Shown: piece after piece, positions 9,067 through 17,152 of the stretch
How the letters are laid out: each line of letters starts with the position of its first letter
Position numbering within the stretch: position 1 is the stretch's first letter
DNA from: Microcystis viridis FACHB-1342
Lineage (GTDB): Bacteria; Cyanobacteriota; Cyanobacteriia; Cyanobacteriales; Microcystaceae
DNA length: 64,000 nt
NCBI RefSeq assembly: GCF_014698335.1
Contig: NZ_JACJSV010000002.1
Span: forward strand, 1 to 64,000
Direction of reading: 5' to 3'
Position numbers and translations under genes: made by a program
Notes under the pieces: generated by a model
What the model was told of the DNA's origin: nothing
The model's input: the letters and a program-made list of their open reading frames with translations, nothing else
Databases searched by the model: none

Positions 9067-9288
9067 GCTGTACTGAATTTAAACTGCCTAGAAGTATATA
9101 CTATATCTATTGATACGAAAATCATCTCTAAAATCCTAAAATTGCTTCTTTTTCCCATATTTGATAATTTTGCTAGATGTAACCAATTAAAGATAGAGTT
9201 AGTATCTCAACAAAATTTTTACCCTGATTTGACCTTTATTCACGAGCCAACAGGAGCTAAGTTGGCTGTGGATAGAGATTACTATTGA
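9067..9288 (+). pseudogene. Remnant of EcoRV-type restriction endonuclease
   Basis: One open stretch between stops translates to a segment that lines up with my memory of R.EcoRV from about residue 35 to 95. Shared residues include DTK, then QQNxYPD around the first catalytic Asp (D74 in EcoRV) and KxAxD around the second (D90). The catalytic Lys (K92) is replaced: the remnant ends VDRDYY and stops. There is no start codon and both ends are missing, so no active enzyme is made. It lies directly upstream of the matching methyltransferase. The match is from memory and should be confirmed by alignment. Confidence 0.72.
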
Positions 9289-9303
9289 TGAGGAGAGTGT
9301 TTA

Positions 9304-10185
9304 GTGAAGTTAACGCCACTTGTGCCACCGATTAAGTGTCAAGGAATTAAAACTAAATTGGTGAAAGATATTAAAAATATTGTGTCTGATCTGAGCTTTG
9401 GGCGTTGGATAGAACCCTTTTCTGGATCGGGAGTGGTGGCTTTTAATATTAATCCGAAAAAGGCTTTACTTGCGGACACAAATACCCATATTATCCAGTT
9501 TTATAATAATCTCAAAAATCAAGTTATTACCAGTAAAACTGTTAAGCTTTTTTTGCAAGAAAATGGTAAAGTTCTTAAGGAGCAGGGAGAAAGTTATTAT
9601 TATCAAGTACGAGAAAGATTTAATCAATCTCCTAATTCTCTAGATTTTTTATTTCTCAATCGCTCCTGTTTTAATGGCGTGATGAGATTCAATCGTAAGG
9701 GGCAGTTTAACGTACCCTACTGTCATAAATCAGAACGATTTTCTCAAGCATATATTACCAAAATAGTCAATCAAGTTATTGCCCTAGAAAATATTCTTAT
9801 TAAAACTGATTATAATTTTCAAGTTGCTGACTTTCGAGAGACTTTATCTGATTGGCAAAAAACAGACTTGATCTATCTCGATCCTCCTTATTTAGGGAGA
9901 CACACCGATTATTTTAACTCTTGGTCTGAAGAGGATGAAGATTGTTTGGTGACTATTTTAAAGGATATTTCTTGTCGGTTTATTTTGTCCACTTGGCACA
10001 GTAATCAGTTTAGAAGCAATCCTTTAATTAAAAAAAATTGGAGTGCTGATAAGTTTTATATCTATACTAAACAGCATTTTTATCATGTGGGTTCCACAGA
10101 AAAATTACGTCATCCGATCACCGAAGCGATCATTACTAACTTTAACATTCCCTTGTTGCCAGAGCGAGGAACTGATTTGCAATAA
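9304..10185 (+). CDS. D12-class N6-adenine methyltransferase, M.EcoRV-like
   Basis: 293 residues. It has the SAM-binding FxGxG motif (FSGSG, 39-43) and the catalytic DPPY (193-196) of the Dam/D12 class. The N-terminus VPPIKCQGIKTKLV and the stretch LDFLFLNRSCFNGVMRFN are very like M.EcoRV as I remember it, so GATATC (methylated at the first A) is the predicted target. With its nuclease destroyed it is an orphan that may now act in regulation or as protection against EcoRV-type cutting. The start is GTG, with GAGGAGA 10 bp before it. Confidence 0.88.
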   Translation: MKLTPLVPPIKCQGIKTKLVKDIKNIVSDLSFGRWIEPFSGSGVVAFNINPKKALLADTNTHIIQFYNNLKNQVITSKTVKLFLQENGKVLKEQGESYYYQVRERFNQSPNSLDFLFLNRSCFNGVMRFNRKGQFNVPYCHKSERFSQAYITKIVNQVIALENILIKTDYNFQVADFRETLSDWQKTDLIYLDPPYLGRHTDYFNSWSEEDEDCLVTILKDISCRFILSTWHSNQFRSNPLIKKNWSADKFYIYTKQHFYHVGSTEKLRHPITEAIITNFNIPLLPERGTDLQ

Positions 10186-10273
10186 CTGTCATTATTGCCA
10201 TCGACAGCAGAAAATGAGGGAGCGAGAACAGTCTAGAAGATGCCTCGTTGCTAATTCTCACTCCTTACTATTT

Positions 10274-10491
10274 AGGGTTTGCTGAATAAATCTAAAAACC
10301 TTGTTGGATAATATCTTTAGGCTTTTTTGAAATCAAAAAGTACCGGATATGGGAGTGATTGGGGGGGGAATTTTAGGGACTTTTTCCCTGAAAATTAGGT
10401 AATTGACTCCCTGAAAATGGGTAAAACCCCACACCCCACACCCCGCACCCCACACCCTACCACCACCGAAAAACTTTTTGCCGCAAACCCT
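10274..10491. repeat. Dispersed MITE family C, copy 1
   Basis: About 218 bp with terminal inverted repeats AGGGTTTGCTGAATAAAT and GCCGCAAACCCT. The interior carries a C-rich run (CCCCACACCCCACACC type). Related copies lie at 51466 and 56864, and a partial one at 59467. It occupies nearly all of the gap between the methyltransferase and the next gene. 10186-10273 holds nothing recognisable. Confidence 0.8.
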
Positions 10492-10493
10492 AT

Positions 10494-10793
10494 TTATCCT
10501 TGGCTTTGGCGCAGATGGTCGTTAATTTGGCGTTTACGCTTTTCTTCGGGGGCAGTGCTAGTAATTTCGCCAAAATCTTGACTACTCATGGAAAGATGGG
10601 ACATTATCTTTCTTTTGCGCTCTTTAGCGGTTAATTCCGGTGAAGGAGTTACTGGAGGCGGCGCTGCCACGGGTTCCGCTACCACCGGAGGAGTTTCCAC
10701 AATTGGCAGCGGTTTTTTGGGAATATAGTCAGCACCAGTGGTACTTTTGGAGAGATGATCGAGAATGCGCCGTTTGCGATCGTCAGTAGCCAT
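10494..10793 (-). CDS. Small protein with three KRxxxxHL repeats, function unknown
   Basis: 99 residues. Three copies of a short helical motif stand out: RKRRILDHLSKS near the N-terminus, RKRKIMSHLSMS in the middle and RKRQINDHLRQS at the C-terminus. They are separated by a proline- and alanine-rich linker (VAAPPPVTPSP). The layout suggests a flexible tether with three identical binding sites for a partner, but no family name is recognised. The ATG at 10793 is preferred; a TTG lies five codons upstream. Confidence 0.65.
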   Translation of the reverse strand: MATDDRKRRILDHLSKSTTGADYIPKKPLPIVETPPVVAEPVAAPPPVTPSPELTAKERKRKIMSHLSMSSQDFGEITSTAPEEKRKRQINDHLRQSQG

Positions 10794-11011
10794 AAAAATC
10801 TTTGCCAATCTAGTTTAAAGTTTTGTAACTATCACCTATTGTCAAACATCCCTATCCCCTTGAGAAGTCAAGGGAGACTTTATCTTGAGGGATTGAAGAC
10901 ATATAAAATCTGCGATCGCATTTATCTGGCCGTGGAACTGGGGGTCTTCTCGCCCAAGGTGATAAGATAAAAAACTAAGTCTTTGAAAATATGACAAAGG
11001 ATTTATCTATC

Positions 11012-11131
11012 ATGACACCCTCTTTAGCTAACTTTCTCTGGAGCCTTGTTTTAGGTGCGGTTATCGTTCTGATCCCTGCCACTATCGGTTTGATTTTCAT
11101 CAGTCAATACGACAAGATCAAACGCACTTAA
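11012..11131 (+). CDS. psbX: Photosystem II protein PsbX
   Basis: 39 residues, MTPSLANFLWSLVLGAVIVL followed by IPATIGLIFISQYDKIKRT. One membrane helix and the conserved N-terminus identify the low-molecular-weight PSII subunit PsbX, which lies near cytochrome b559 in the thylakoid. The gene is monocistronic: no gene lies within 200 bp upstream, and a strong terminator follows. Confidence 0.95.
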   Translation: MTPSLANFLWSLVLGAVIVLIPATIGLIFISQYDKIKRT

Positions 11132-11142
11132 TTTAATCTAAC

Positions 11143-11181
11143 TCTAAAATGCCTAGACCGATTCCGTCTGGGCATTTTAGC
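11143..11181 (+). terminator. Terminator hairpin between psbX and comF
   Basis: CTAAAATGCCTAGACC pairs with GTCTGGGCATTTTAG around a short loop, a nearly perfect stem of about 15 bp. AT-rich flanks let it end psbX on the plus strand and the convergent comF gene on the minus strand, whose last codons overlap the stem. Confidence 0.75.
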
Positions 11182-11824
11182 TAATTTTGGAACTGGCAAG
11201 AGCGATCGCACCGACTACCCGATATCCCTCTGTGCGTAAAACCTGCACAGCTTCCTCGATCGTGGTTCCTGTGGTATAAATATCGTCAATTAAGAGAATC
11301 GGCACGGATTTCGGTAAATTTTTCCCCAGTTGAAAAGCCGCTTGCATCGTCCTTTTTCTTTCCTCGGCTGCCATACTAAACAAGGCTGCCGTGTTCTTAA
11401 TCCGAATTAATCCGCGACTAGCCAGATGATAACCGGTTAAACGACAAAAACCTTCGCCAATGACTTCTGCTTGATTAAAACCCCTTTCCTTTAACCTTTC
11501 TGGGTGGAGAGGGATAGGAATCACCGTCAAACGTTTATCGGTGAGGGGAGGACGCAGCAGCCAAGTTTCCCCCATGCAACTGCCTAGCAAAGAGCCGAGA
11601 GCGGGATGGCGATCATATTTCATTTTAGCGATCGCCTGTTTTAATTTACCTTCATAGCGTCCCCAGATAAACAGGGGAATAGAACCACGCCAGAGAAAAA
11701 GCGGGTTATTCTGACGATAGGCCTGTAATTGTCGCCCGCAATCACGGCAAAGCTCTCGATCGCTCTGCCGTTGACAAAGAGGACAGGGAGACTTAAGAAA
11801 TAAAGCGAGAAAAGGTTCGAGCAT
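11177..11824 (-). CDS. ComF-family phosphoribosyltransferase-like protein
   Basis: About 215 residues. An N-terminal zinc-ribbon pair (CPLC, then CRDC) is followed by a type I phosphoribosyltransferase fold with the PRPP loop ILLIDDIYTTGTT near the C-terminus. This is the ComFC/GntX layout, linked to DNA uptake in competent bacteria and also present in others. The role here is not certain; natural competence is possible. Its 5' end overlaps the end of the DUF1816 gene, so the two are cotranscribed. The start at 11824 (MLEPF) is chosen over 11833. Confidence 0.85.
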   Translation of the reverse strand: MLEPFLALFLKSPCPLCQRQSDRELCRDCGRQLQAYRQNNPLFLWRGSIPLFIWGRYEGKLKQAIAKMKYDRHPALGSLLGSCMGETWLLRPPLTDKRLTVIPIPLHPERLKERGFNQAEVIGEGFCRLTGYHLASRGLIRIKNTAALFSMAAEERKRTMQAAFQLGKNLPKSVPILLIDDIYTTGTTIEEAVQVLRTEGYRVVGAIALASSKIS

Positions 11825-12092
11825 GGGAAGCAAAAGTTTTAGCTAGATCCTGACTTCCATCGTCAAAAACGGTCAAATAATGGGGATTACTCCGCTCGAT
11901 CGAAAGACTGATTCCTTGCGCTCCTTCGGACTCTAGATCTTGGAGATAACCCCCCTGATGCTGTTGTGCTTCCTCAAAGGAGGCAAAGGGACCAAAATAG
12001 TAGATACAGTGGGGATAAAGGGAGGTAATTTTCAGCCACCAAGGCGTGTTATCGTCAGAAATTTTATTTGTCTGCAAGAAAGATAAAATCAT
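11793..12092 (-). CDS. DUF1816 domain protein
   Basis: 99 residues from the ATG at 12092. The core TPWWLKI, then YYFGPFASFEEAQ and LQDLESEGAQGISLSIERSNP, matches the cyanobacterial DUF1816 family, small soluble proteins with an FGPF motif. I know no firm function. It is the first gene of a two-gene unit with comF, overlapping it by 32 bp. A TTG start at 12200 would add 36 unconserved residues. Confidence 0.75.
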   Translation of the reverse strand: MILSFLQTNKISDDNTPWWLKITSLYPHCIYYFGPFASFEEAQQHQGGYLQDLESEGAQGISLSIERSNPHYLTVFDDGSQDLAKTFASHARTFSRFIS

Positions 12093-12347
12093 GTTCTGGT
12101 ATTGATAGGGTACAGGGATTGCAGGAATCAAGGACAGGTTTTGAGGAACTTTGCCCCCATAATTCCCGTTTGCTGGCCAAAAAATCGAGCTTTTGGCCAA
12201 AGAGAGTCTTTTTATCGTATTAGAATAACAAGGGGATCGGTCGCAAAATCAAAAGAGATTCTAAAAATTCCCCTCAGCCAAGGGGAAGCGGATCGAGATA
12301 GGATAGTAAAAAGTTTTTTTGTAGAAAGCTAGGGAGATAAGATAACT

Positions 12348-12707
12348 ATGAGCCAGATCACAGACACAGATAAGAGTCTTGAGGCGATGAAGAAGTTTGC
12401 CGAACAGTACGCTAGAGGTACAAATACCTATTTCTGTAGCGATCTCTCGGTGACAGCCGTAGTAATTGAGGGATTAGCGCGTCATAAGGACGAATTAGGC
12501 GCTCCTTTATGTCCCTGTCGTCACTACGAAGACAAAGAAGCGGAGGTAAAAAATACTTTCTGGAATTGTCCCTGTGTACCGATGCGGGAACGGAAAGAAT
12601 GTCACTGTATGCTGTTTATTACCCCCGATAACGAGTTTGCTGGGGAAGAACAGGTAATTTCCCTCGACTATATCCAAGAAGTCCGCGAATCGATGAAGGG
12701 GCATTAG
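12348..12707 (+). CDS. ftrC: Ferredoxin-thioredoxin reductase catalytic chain
   Basis: 119 residues. It passes electrons from ferredoxin through a 4Fe-4S centre to a redox-active disulfide and on to thioredoxin, controlling light-regulated enzymes. The cysteines are all in place: FCSD, CPCRHY, CPC and ECHCMLF. Length and sequence are typical of the beta chain. It lies 9 bp ahead of a DUF309 gene, so a shared transcript is likely. The AGGGAGAT ribosome site lies just upstream. Confidence 0.95.
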   Translation: MSQITDTDKSLEAMKKFAEQYARGTNTYFCSDLSVTAVVIEGLARHKDELGAPLCPCRHYEDKEAEVKNTFWNCPCVPMRERKECHCMLFITPDNEFAGEEQVISLDYIQEVRESMKGH

Positions 12708-12716
12708 TATAGGGTA

Positions 12717-13142
12717 ATGACAGCCAGCGCTTTTGGGCAAGGAATCGACGAATTTAATCGCCAGCAATTCTATGCTTGTCATGATACCCTAGAGGCTTTG
12801 TGGATGGAGTCCGCAGAGCCTGAAAAAACCTTTTATCAAGGCATTTTGCAGATTGCTGTCGCTTGTTACCATCTAGAAAATAATAACTGGCGCGGGGCGG
12901 TAATTCTTTTGGGGGAAGGGGTGAGACGTTTACAACACTATCAACCCGATTACGAGGGGATCAACGTGACGCACTTGGTGGGGGAGAGTTTGGATCTATT
13001 AAACTTTTTACAGAATCTCGATCCCCAAGCTTTACCGGCAGTGTTAGAAGCGATGAAAAGCAATCAGGAACATCCTCATCCCCACCTCGATCGATCTATC
13101 TGTTCCCTGCCGAAAATCCTCAAAATTCATCCCGTTCTCTAA
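12717..13142 (+). CDS. DUF309 domain protein
   Basis: 141 residues. The N-terminal part, FGQGIDEFNRQQFYACHDTLEALW then FYQGILQIAVACYHLENNNWRGAVILL, is the all-helical DUF309 signature (HDxxExxW, with conserved Q and G). The family is common in cyanobacteria and plants and its role is unknown. It follows ftrC by 9 bp. The last 30 residues (HPHPHLDRS) are less conserved. Confidence 0.85.
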   Translation: MTASAFGQGIDEFNRQQFYACHDTLEALWMESAEPEKTFYQGILQIAVACYHLENNNWRGAVILLGEGVRRLQHYQPDYEGINVTHLVGESLDLLNFLQNLDPQALPAVLEAMKSNQEHPHPHLDRSICSLPKILKIHPVL

Positions 13143-13176
13143 ACAGCTAGATTAGTTAGTCAATACAATTACCTCT

Positions 13177-13345
13177 AAGTAGGTGGGTGTTAAAATTGTC
13201 AGCACCCCCCTTATCAAGGGGGGATTAAGGGGGGATCAGCACCCCCCTTATCAAGGGGGGATTAAGGGGGGATCAGCACCCCCCTTATCAAGGGGGGATT
13301 AAGGGGGGATCAAGGGGCGATTTATCTTCAATTTAATTGAAACCA
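13177..13345. repeat. Family F element with three 37-bp tandem units
   Basis: It begins AAGTAGGTGGGTGTTAA and contains three perfect 37-bp units at 13201, 13238 and 13275. Each unit has CCCCCCTTATCAAGGGGGG, a strong hairpin, followed by ATTAAGGGGGG. It ends in CTTCAATTTAATT. The same outer sequences flank the element at 51391-51776, which has a single unit. It lies just before lptA and may affect its transcription. Confidence 0.85.
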
Positions 13346-13367
13346 TTTACTTATAGGTGACATTTTT

Positions 13368-13868
13368 ATGAGAGCAAGATCCGCAAAAATCAGGGGATGG
13401 CTAGTTGCCCTCGTTTCTACCAGCTTAATGGTGGGATTGGGCAATTCTCCCCTAGTCAAGGCACAGCAGAATATTGTACCCGGTAATGCCATGACAGTGC
13501 GATCGGATATTCAAGAGGCAAACTCAAAAACGGGCGTAATTACTGCGAGAGGTAACGTACAAGTGTTCTATCCTGCCCGTAAAATGCAGGCCACTTCTGC
13601 CCAAGCTCAGTATTTTAGCCGCGAACGTCGTTTAGTGATGACGGGTAATGTTTATGTTTTGCAAGAAGGCAACAGTATCCGCGCTGAAACGATGACTTAT
13701 CTAGTCGATGAGGGTAGATTTATCGCTACTCCCCAAACCAGTCAGCAGGTGGAGTCAATTTATTTAGTCAAAGATAACGAAACTTCCCCCCAACCAGCTG
13801 CTTCCCCGACACCCGCACCCATACCTTCCCCTTCCCTCCCCGCTGCCCCAATTATTAACCCGCAGTGA
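13368..13868 (+). CDS. lptA: LptA/OstA-like periplasmic LPS-transport protein
   Basis: 166 residues with an N-terminal signal peptide (LVALVSTSLMVGLGNSPLVKA). The body repeats the OstA pattern: VRSDIQEANSKTGVITARGNVQVFY, then RRLVMTGNVYVLQEGNSIRAETMTY. This is a beta-jellyroll that bridges LPS between membranes. The C-terminus is a proline-rich tail (PSPTPAPIPSPSLP). It is followed by lptB and an LptF/G permease, which supports the assignment. The ATG at 13368 follows AGGTGA. Confidence 0.85.
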   Translation: MRARSAKIRGWLVALVSTSLMVGLGNSPLVKAQQNIVPGNAMTVRSDIQEANSKTGVITARGNVQVFYPARKMQATSAQAQYFSRERRLVMTGNVYVLQEGNSIRAETMTYLVDEGRFIATPQTSQQVESIYLVKDNETSPQPAASPTPAPIPSPSLPAAPIINPQ

Positions 13869-13874
13869 TAGTCA

Positions 13875-13962
13875 GGAGACAGGAATCAGGAGACAAAAGG
13901 CAAAAGGCAAAAGGCAAAAGGCAGTATTCTCCCCACACCCCACACCCCACACCCCAACACCG
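13875..13962. repeat. Low-complexity tandem runs between lptA and lptB
   Basis: GGCAAAA is repeated about four times, then CCCCACACC is repeated about three times. Similar purine-rich and CCCCACACC tracts recur at 10427, 19657, 60379 and 63560, mostly in gaps between genes. They resemble the short tandem repeats common in cyanobacteria and are prone to length change. Confidence 0.75.
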
Positions 13963-13969
13963 GATAAAG

Positions 13970-14698
13970 ATGACTTTAGTATTAGAAAATATCCATAAAT
14001 CCTACGGTAAAAGACTCGTGGTTAACCGAGTGAGTATTACCGTTGCCCCGGGGGAAATTGTCGGGTTATTAGGACCAAATGGCGCGGGGAAAACCACAAC
14101 TTTTTATATCGCCACGGGATTAATTAAACCGAATCAAGGGCGCGTTTGGCTCGATCAAAAAGAAATTACCAAATTACCCCTTAATCAAAGGGCGCGTCTG
14201 GGTATTGGCTATCTGACGCAGCAGGCCAGTATTTTTCGTTATTTAACTGTATCAGAAAATATTCAGTTAGCCCTAGAACAGTCGGGAGTTCCCTTTTCCC
14301 AACGGGCAAATCGTCTCTATAATTTATTAAAAGAATTTCGCCTCGATAAGATTGTTGGCACTAAAGGAGCTTACGTTTCTGGAGGAGAAAGAAGAAGGAC
14401 GGAATTAGCTCGCGCTTTAGCGGTGGGAGTCAACGGACCAAGATTTTTGTTATTAGATGAACCTTTCGCTGGGGTGGATCCAATCGCTGTATCTGAGATT
14501 CAAGCGATGATTGCTGGTTTAAGGGATCGTCAGATGGGAATTTTAATTACTGATCACAATGTGCGAGAAACTTTGGCTATTACTAATCGGGCTTATATTA
14601 TGCGCGAAGGGCAGATTTTAGCGGCGGGAAGTGGTGAAGAACTGTATAATAATCCTCTGGTGCGTCAGTATTATTTGGGTGATAATTTCTTAAGATAA
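13970..14698 (+). CDS. lptB: LPS export ABC transporter ATP-binding protein LptB
   Basis: 242 residues. Walker A GPNGAGKT, signature SGGERRR, Walker B FLLLDEPFAGVDP and the switch histidine in ITDHNVRE. The DEPFAGVDP and TDHNVRETL stretches are typical of LptB. It powers LPS extraction from the inner membrane with an LptF/G permease, encoded 32 bp downstream. The frame is open 35 codons upstream, but only through low-complexity repeats, so the ATG at 13970 is the start. Confidence 0.93.
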   Translation: MTLVLENIHKSYGKRLVVNRVSITVAPGEIVGLLGPNGAGKTTTFYIATGLIKPNQGRVWLDQKEITKLPLNQRARLGIGYLTQQASIFRYLTVSENIQLALEQSGVPFSQRANRLYNLLKEFRLDKIVGTKGAYVSGGERRRTELARALAVGVNGPRFLLLDEPFAGVDPIAVSEIQAMIAGLRDRQMGILITDHNVRETLAITNRAYIMREGQILAAGSGEELYNNPLVRQYYLGDNFLR

Positions 14699-14730
14699 TT
14701 GTTATTAATAAAAAATCGCTGCATTATATC

Positions 14731-15900
14731 ATGAAAGTTAGCAATTGGCAAGGAAATTTAAGTAGAATACCCGGATTTACCATCTTAGACCGCTATATTT
14801 TTGTCGAGTTATTATTACCCTTTCTATTTGGTATGGGTTTATTCACTTCTTTGGGAGTGGCGATCGGGACTTTATTTGATTTAGTGAGACGGATTACTGA
14901 GTCGGGTTTACCTTTTACTTTGGCCCTAAAAATTCTCTTATTAAAAATGCCAGAGTTTATTGTTTTAGCCTTTCCCATGTCGATACTTTTAGCAGCTTTA
15001 ATGGCCTACAGTCGTTTAGCCAGTGATAGCGAATTGATTGCTTTTAAAAGTATTGGAATTAGTGTTTATCGCCTAATAATTCCCGCCATTGTGCTAAGTT
15101 TAATAGTGACGGGATTAACCTACATTTTTAATGATTATGTGGCTCCAGCTGCTAGTTATGAAGCTAATGCTACCATGACGAAAGCTCTGCGACCAAATCG
15201 CAAATCTTTTATTGAAGATAATATTATTTATCCTGAATACGGCAAAGTGCGGCCACCGGATGGAGGGGAATCGCAAACAGTATTAAGAAGGTTATTTTAT
15301 GCTGAAAGATTTAACGGTCAAGAAATGTTAGGTTTAACCATTCTCGATCGCACCCAACCGGAAGTTAATCAAATTATTACCTCAGAATCAGCTTCTTGGA
15401 ATATTGAAAAGAATATCTGGGATTTTTATAACGGCACAATTTATCTAATTGATCCTAATGGTTCCTATCGTAATATTGTCCGCTTTCAACATCAACAATT
15501 AGCCCTACCGCGTACCCCTTTAGATTTAGCTTTTAGAGGTCGAGATGGTTCAGAAATGACCCTCAGACAAGCGCGGGAATACTTAGAAATACTGCAATTA
15601 AGCGGCAATCCCACCAAAACTAGAAAACTACAGGTTCAAATCGAGCAGAAAATATCTTTACCCTTTGTTTGTTTAGTTTTTGGCATGATTGGGGCAGCCT
15701 TGGGATTGCGTCCCCAAAATTCTAATAAAGCTACCAGTTTTGGTATTTGTATTGTCCTAATTTTCTCCTATTATCTCCTATCTTTTGTCACCAGTTCCTT
15801 AGGCATTGGCGGAGTTTTAACCCCCTTGATGGCCGCTTGGTTGCCCAATATTTTAGGATTAACTGCCGGGGGGATTTTGTTACTTCAATCGGCTAAATAA
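14731..15900 (+). CDS. LptF/LptG-family permease (YjgP/YjgQ)
   Basis: 389 residues. Membrane helices lie near the N-terminus (LLPFLFGMGLFTSLGVAIG), at 55-120 and at the C-terminus (about 305-385), with a periplasmic beta-jellyroll between. This is the LptF/G layout, and many cyanobacteria have only one such gene, which would act as a homodimer. It is cotranscribed with lptA and lptB. Conserved points are SELIAFKSIGIS near the coupling helix and the C-terminal FVTSSLGIGG. Confidence 0.9.
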   Translation: MKVSNWQGNLSRIPGFTILDRYIFVELLLPFLFGMGLFTSLGVAIGTLFDLVRRITESGLPFTLALKILLLKMPEFIVLAFPMSILLAALMAYSRLASDSELIAFKSIGISVYRLIIPAIVLSLIVTGLTYIFNDYVAPAASYEANATMTKALRPNRKSFIEDNIIYPEYGKVRPPDGGESQTVLRRLFYAERFNGQEMLGLTILDRTQPEVNQIITSESASWNIEKNIWDFYNGTIYLIDPNGSYRNIVRFQHQQLALPRTPLDLAFRGRDGSEMTLRQAREYLEILQLSGNPTKTRKLQVQIEQKISLPFVCLVFGMIGAALGLRPQNSNKATSFGICIVLIFSYYLLSFVTSSLGIGGVLTPLMAAWLPNILGLTAGGILLLQSAK

Positions 15901-15936
15901 TCGAGGGTTAGCGGTAGGAATAAAAATTGATAATCA

Positions 15937-16776
15937 TCAAATTTCTAGGGCTAATTTGTATAAACGACTGCGGGATAAATTAGTAACCTGTGCTAATTGT
16001 CTGCTGGCTTGTGATCGACTAACTCCTCGTTCTATAATTTGTTGTAATTCCCGTTTTAATTCCTCCTCGGATAATTGGATATTATCGGCCTGATCGTTGC
16101 CCATAACTACGATTGTAAATTCCCCTTTAGGAGTTTTATTTTCCCGATATAAATTAATCGCCTCGGCGATAGTTCCTCGCCAAATTTCTTCGTAAAGCTT
16201 GGTTAATTCCCGACCTAAAACTATCTTTCTCGTTGGGCCGAAAGTTTCGCGTAAATCCTCCAAAGTCTTAATAAGTTTGTGAGGTGCTTCATAAAAAACC
16301 ATCGTTCTCGTCTCGGTTTTTAAACCCTCTAAGCGCTCTTGTTTCAGCTTTGCCTTACCCGGAAGAAATCCTTCAAAACAGAATCTTTCCGTGGGTAATC
16401 CCGACACCGCTAAAGCAGTAATTACCGCCGTTACTCCGGGGATGGGAACCACTTCGATCTGAGCTTCTATACAAGCTTTAATTAACTCATAACCCGGGTC
16501 AGAAATCCCCGGCATTCCCGCATCAGTAACCAAAGCGATATCCTGACCTTGGCTGAGAATATTTAATAACTCATCGAGACGGGAAAGGCGATTATGTTCA
16601 TGGTAACTAATTTGAGGGGTTGAAATATCAAAATGCTGTAATAATTTGCCGGTGTGTCTGGTATCTTCGGCGGCAATTAGAGCGACTTTTTTGAGAGTTG
16701 CCAGGGATCGGAAAGTCAGATCGTCTAAATTGCCGATCGGCGTTCCCACCACATATAATTTACCGAGATTATTCAT
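15937..16776 (-). CDS. rsmI: 16S rRNA (cytidine1402-2'-O)-methyltransferase RsmI
   Basis: 279 residues. VVGTPIGNLDDLTFR and AEDTRHTGKLL, then ALVTDAGMPGISDPG and PIPGVTAVITAL, are hallmark RsmI/tetrapyrrole-methylase sequences. It methylates the ribose of C1402 in 16S rRNA. It is convergent with the LptF/G gene, leaving a 36-bp gap. No terminator stem is obvious there. Confidence 0.95.
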   Translation of the reverse strand: MNNLGKLYVVGTPIGNLDDLTFRSLATLKKVALIAAEDTRHTGKLLQHFDISTPQISYHEHNRLSRLDELLNILSQGQDIALVTDAGMPGISDPGYELIKACIEAQIEVVPIPGVTAVITALAVSGLPTERFCFEGFLPGKAKLKQERLEGLKTETRTMVFYEAPHKLIKTLEDLRETFGPTRKIVLGRELTKLYEEIWRGTIAEAINLYRENKTPKGEFTIVVMGNDQADNIQLSEEELKRELQQIIERGVSRSQASRQLAQVTNLSRSRLYKLALEI

Positions 16777-16811
16777 AAATTGGCTAAAAATAGGCTATTT
16801 AGTTGTATTTT

Positions 16812-16865
16812 AAGTGATCAGTAAACAGTAAACAGTAGGCTGATAACTGAAGACTGATCACTTTT
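16812..16865. repeat. STRR-type heptamer repeats with inverted ends
   Basis: AGTGATCAGTAAACAGTAAACAGT and AACTGAAGACTGATCACT bracket a short centre. The AGTGATCAGT and ACTGATCACT ends are inverted repeats. Related AACTGATAACTGAT arrays occur at 62035-62075. These resemble the short tandemly repeated sequences of cyanobacteria. Confidence 0.6.
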
Positions 16866-16958
16866 CTCTGTTCAGGGATCACTCAAATAGGGTAAAGTAG
16901 GTCAAGGTATGCCAACCCTGTTATTGCATTAATCTAGTCTAAGGAGAACGTCTTAGTA

Positions 16959-17075
16959 ATGTTAACCCTAAAAATCGCCGTTTATATCGTTGTTTCCTTC
17001 TTTGTCTTACTTTTTATCTTTGGCTTCCTTTCTGGCGATCCTACCCGTAACCCCGGACGCAAAGACTTTGAGTAG
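16959..17075 (+). CDS. psbI: Photosystem II protein PsbI
   Basis: 38 residues: [18 protein letters not shown], then [21 protein letters not shown] single helix with the invariant [12 protein letters not shown] tail identifies PsbI, a PSII core subunit next to D1. AAGGAG lies 13 bp before the ATG. It stands alone, 77 bp ahead of the LptD-like gene. Confidence 0.97.
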   Translation: MLTLKIAVYIVVSFFVLLFIFGFLSGDPTRNPGRKDFE

Positions 17076-17152
17076 AAGACAATTATCAAACTGGTTCTAG
17101 GGTAGAGACACAGGGAACAAGTTATCGGACTTTCCCTGTCTCCCTAGAAATA

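Noticed and set aside
13201-13311. Evenly spaced 37-bp repeats as a CRISPR array
   Set aside because: Units are contiguous with no unique spacers and no cas genes are nearby, so this is a simple tandem repeat.
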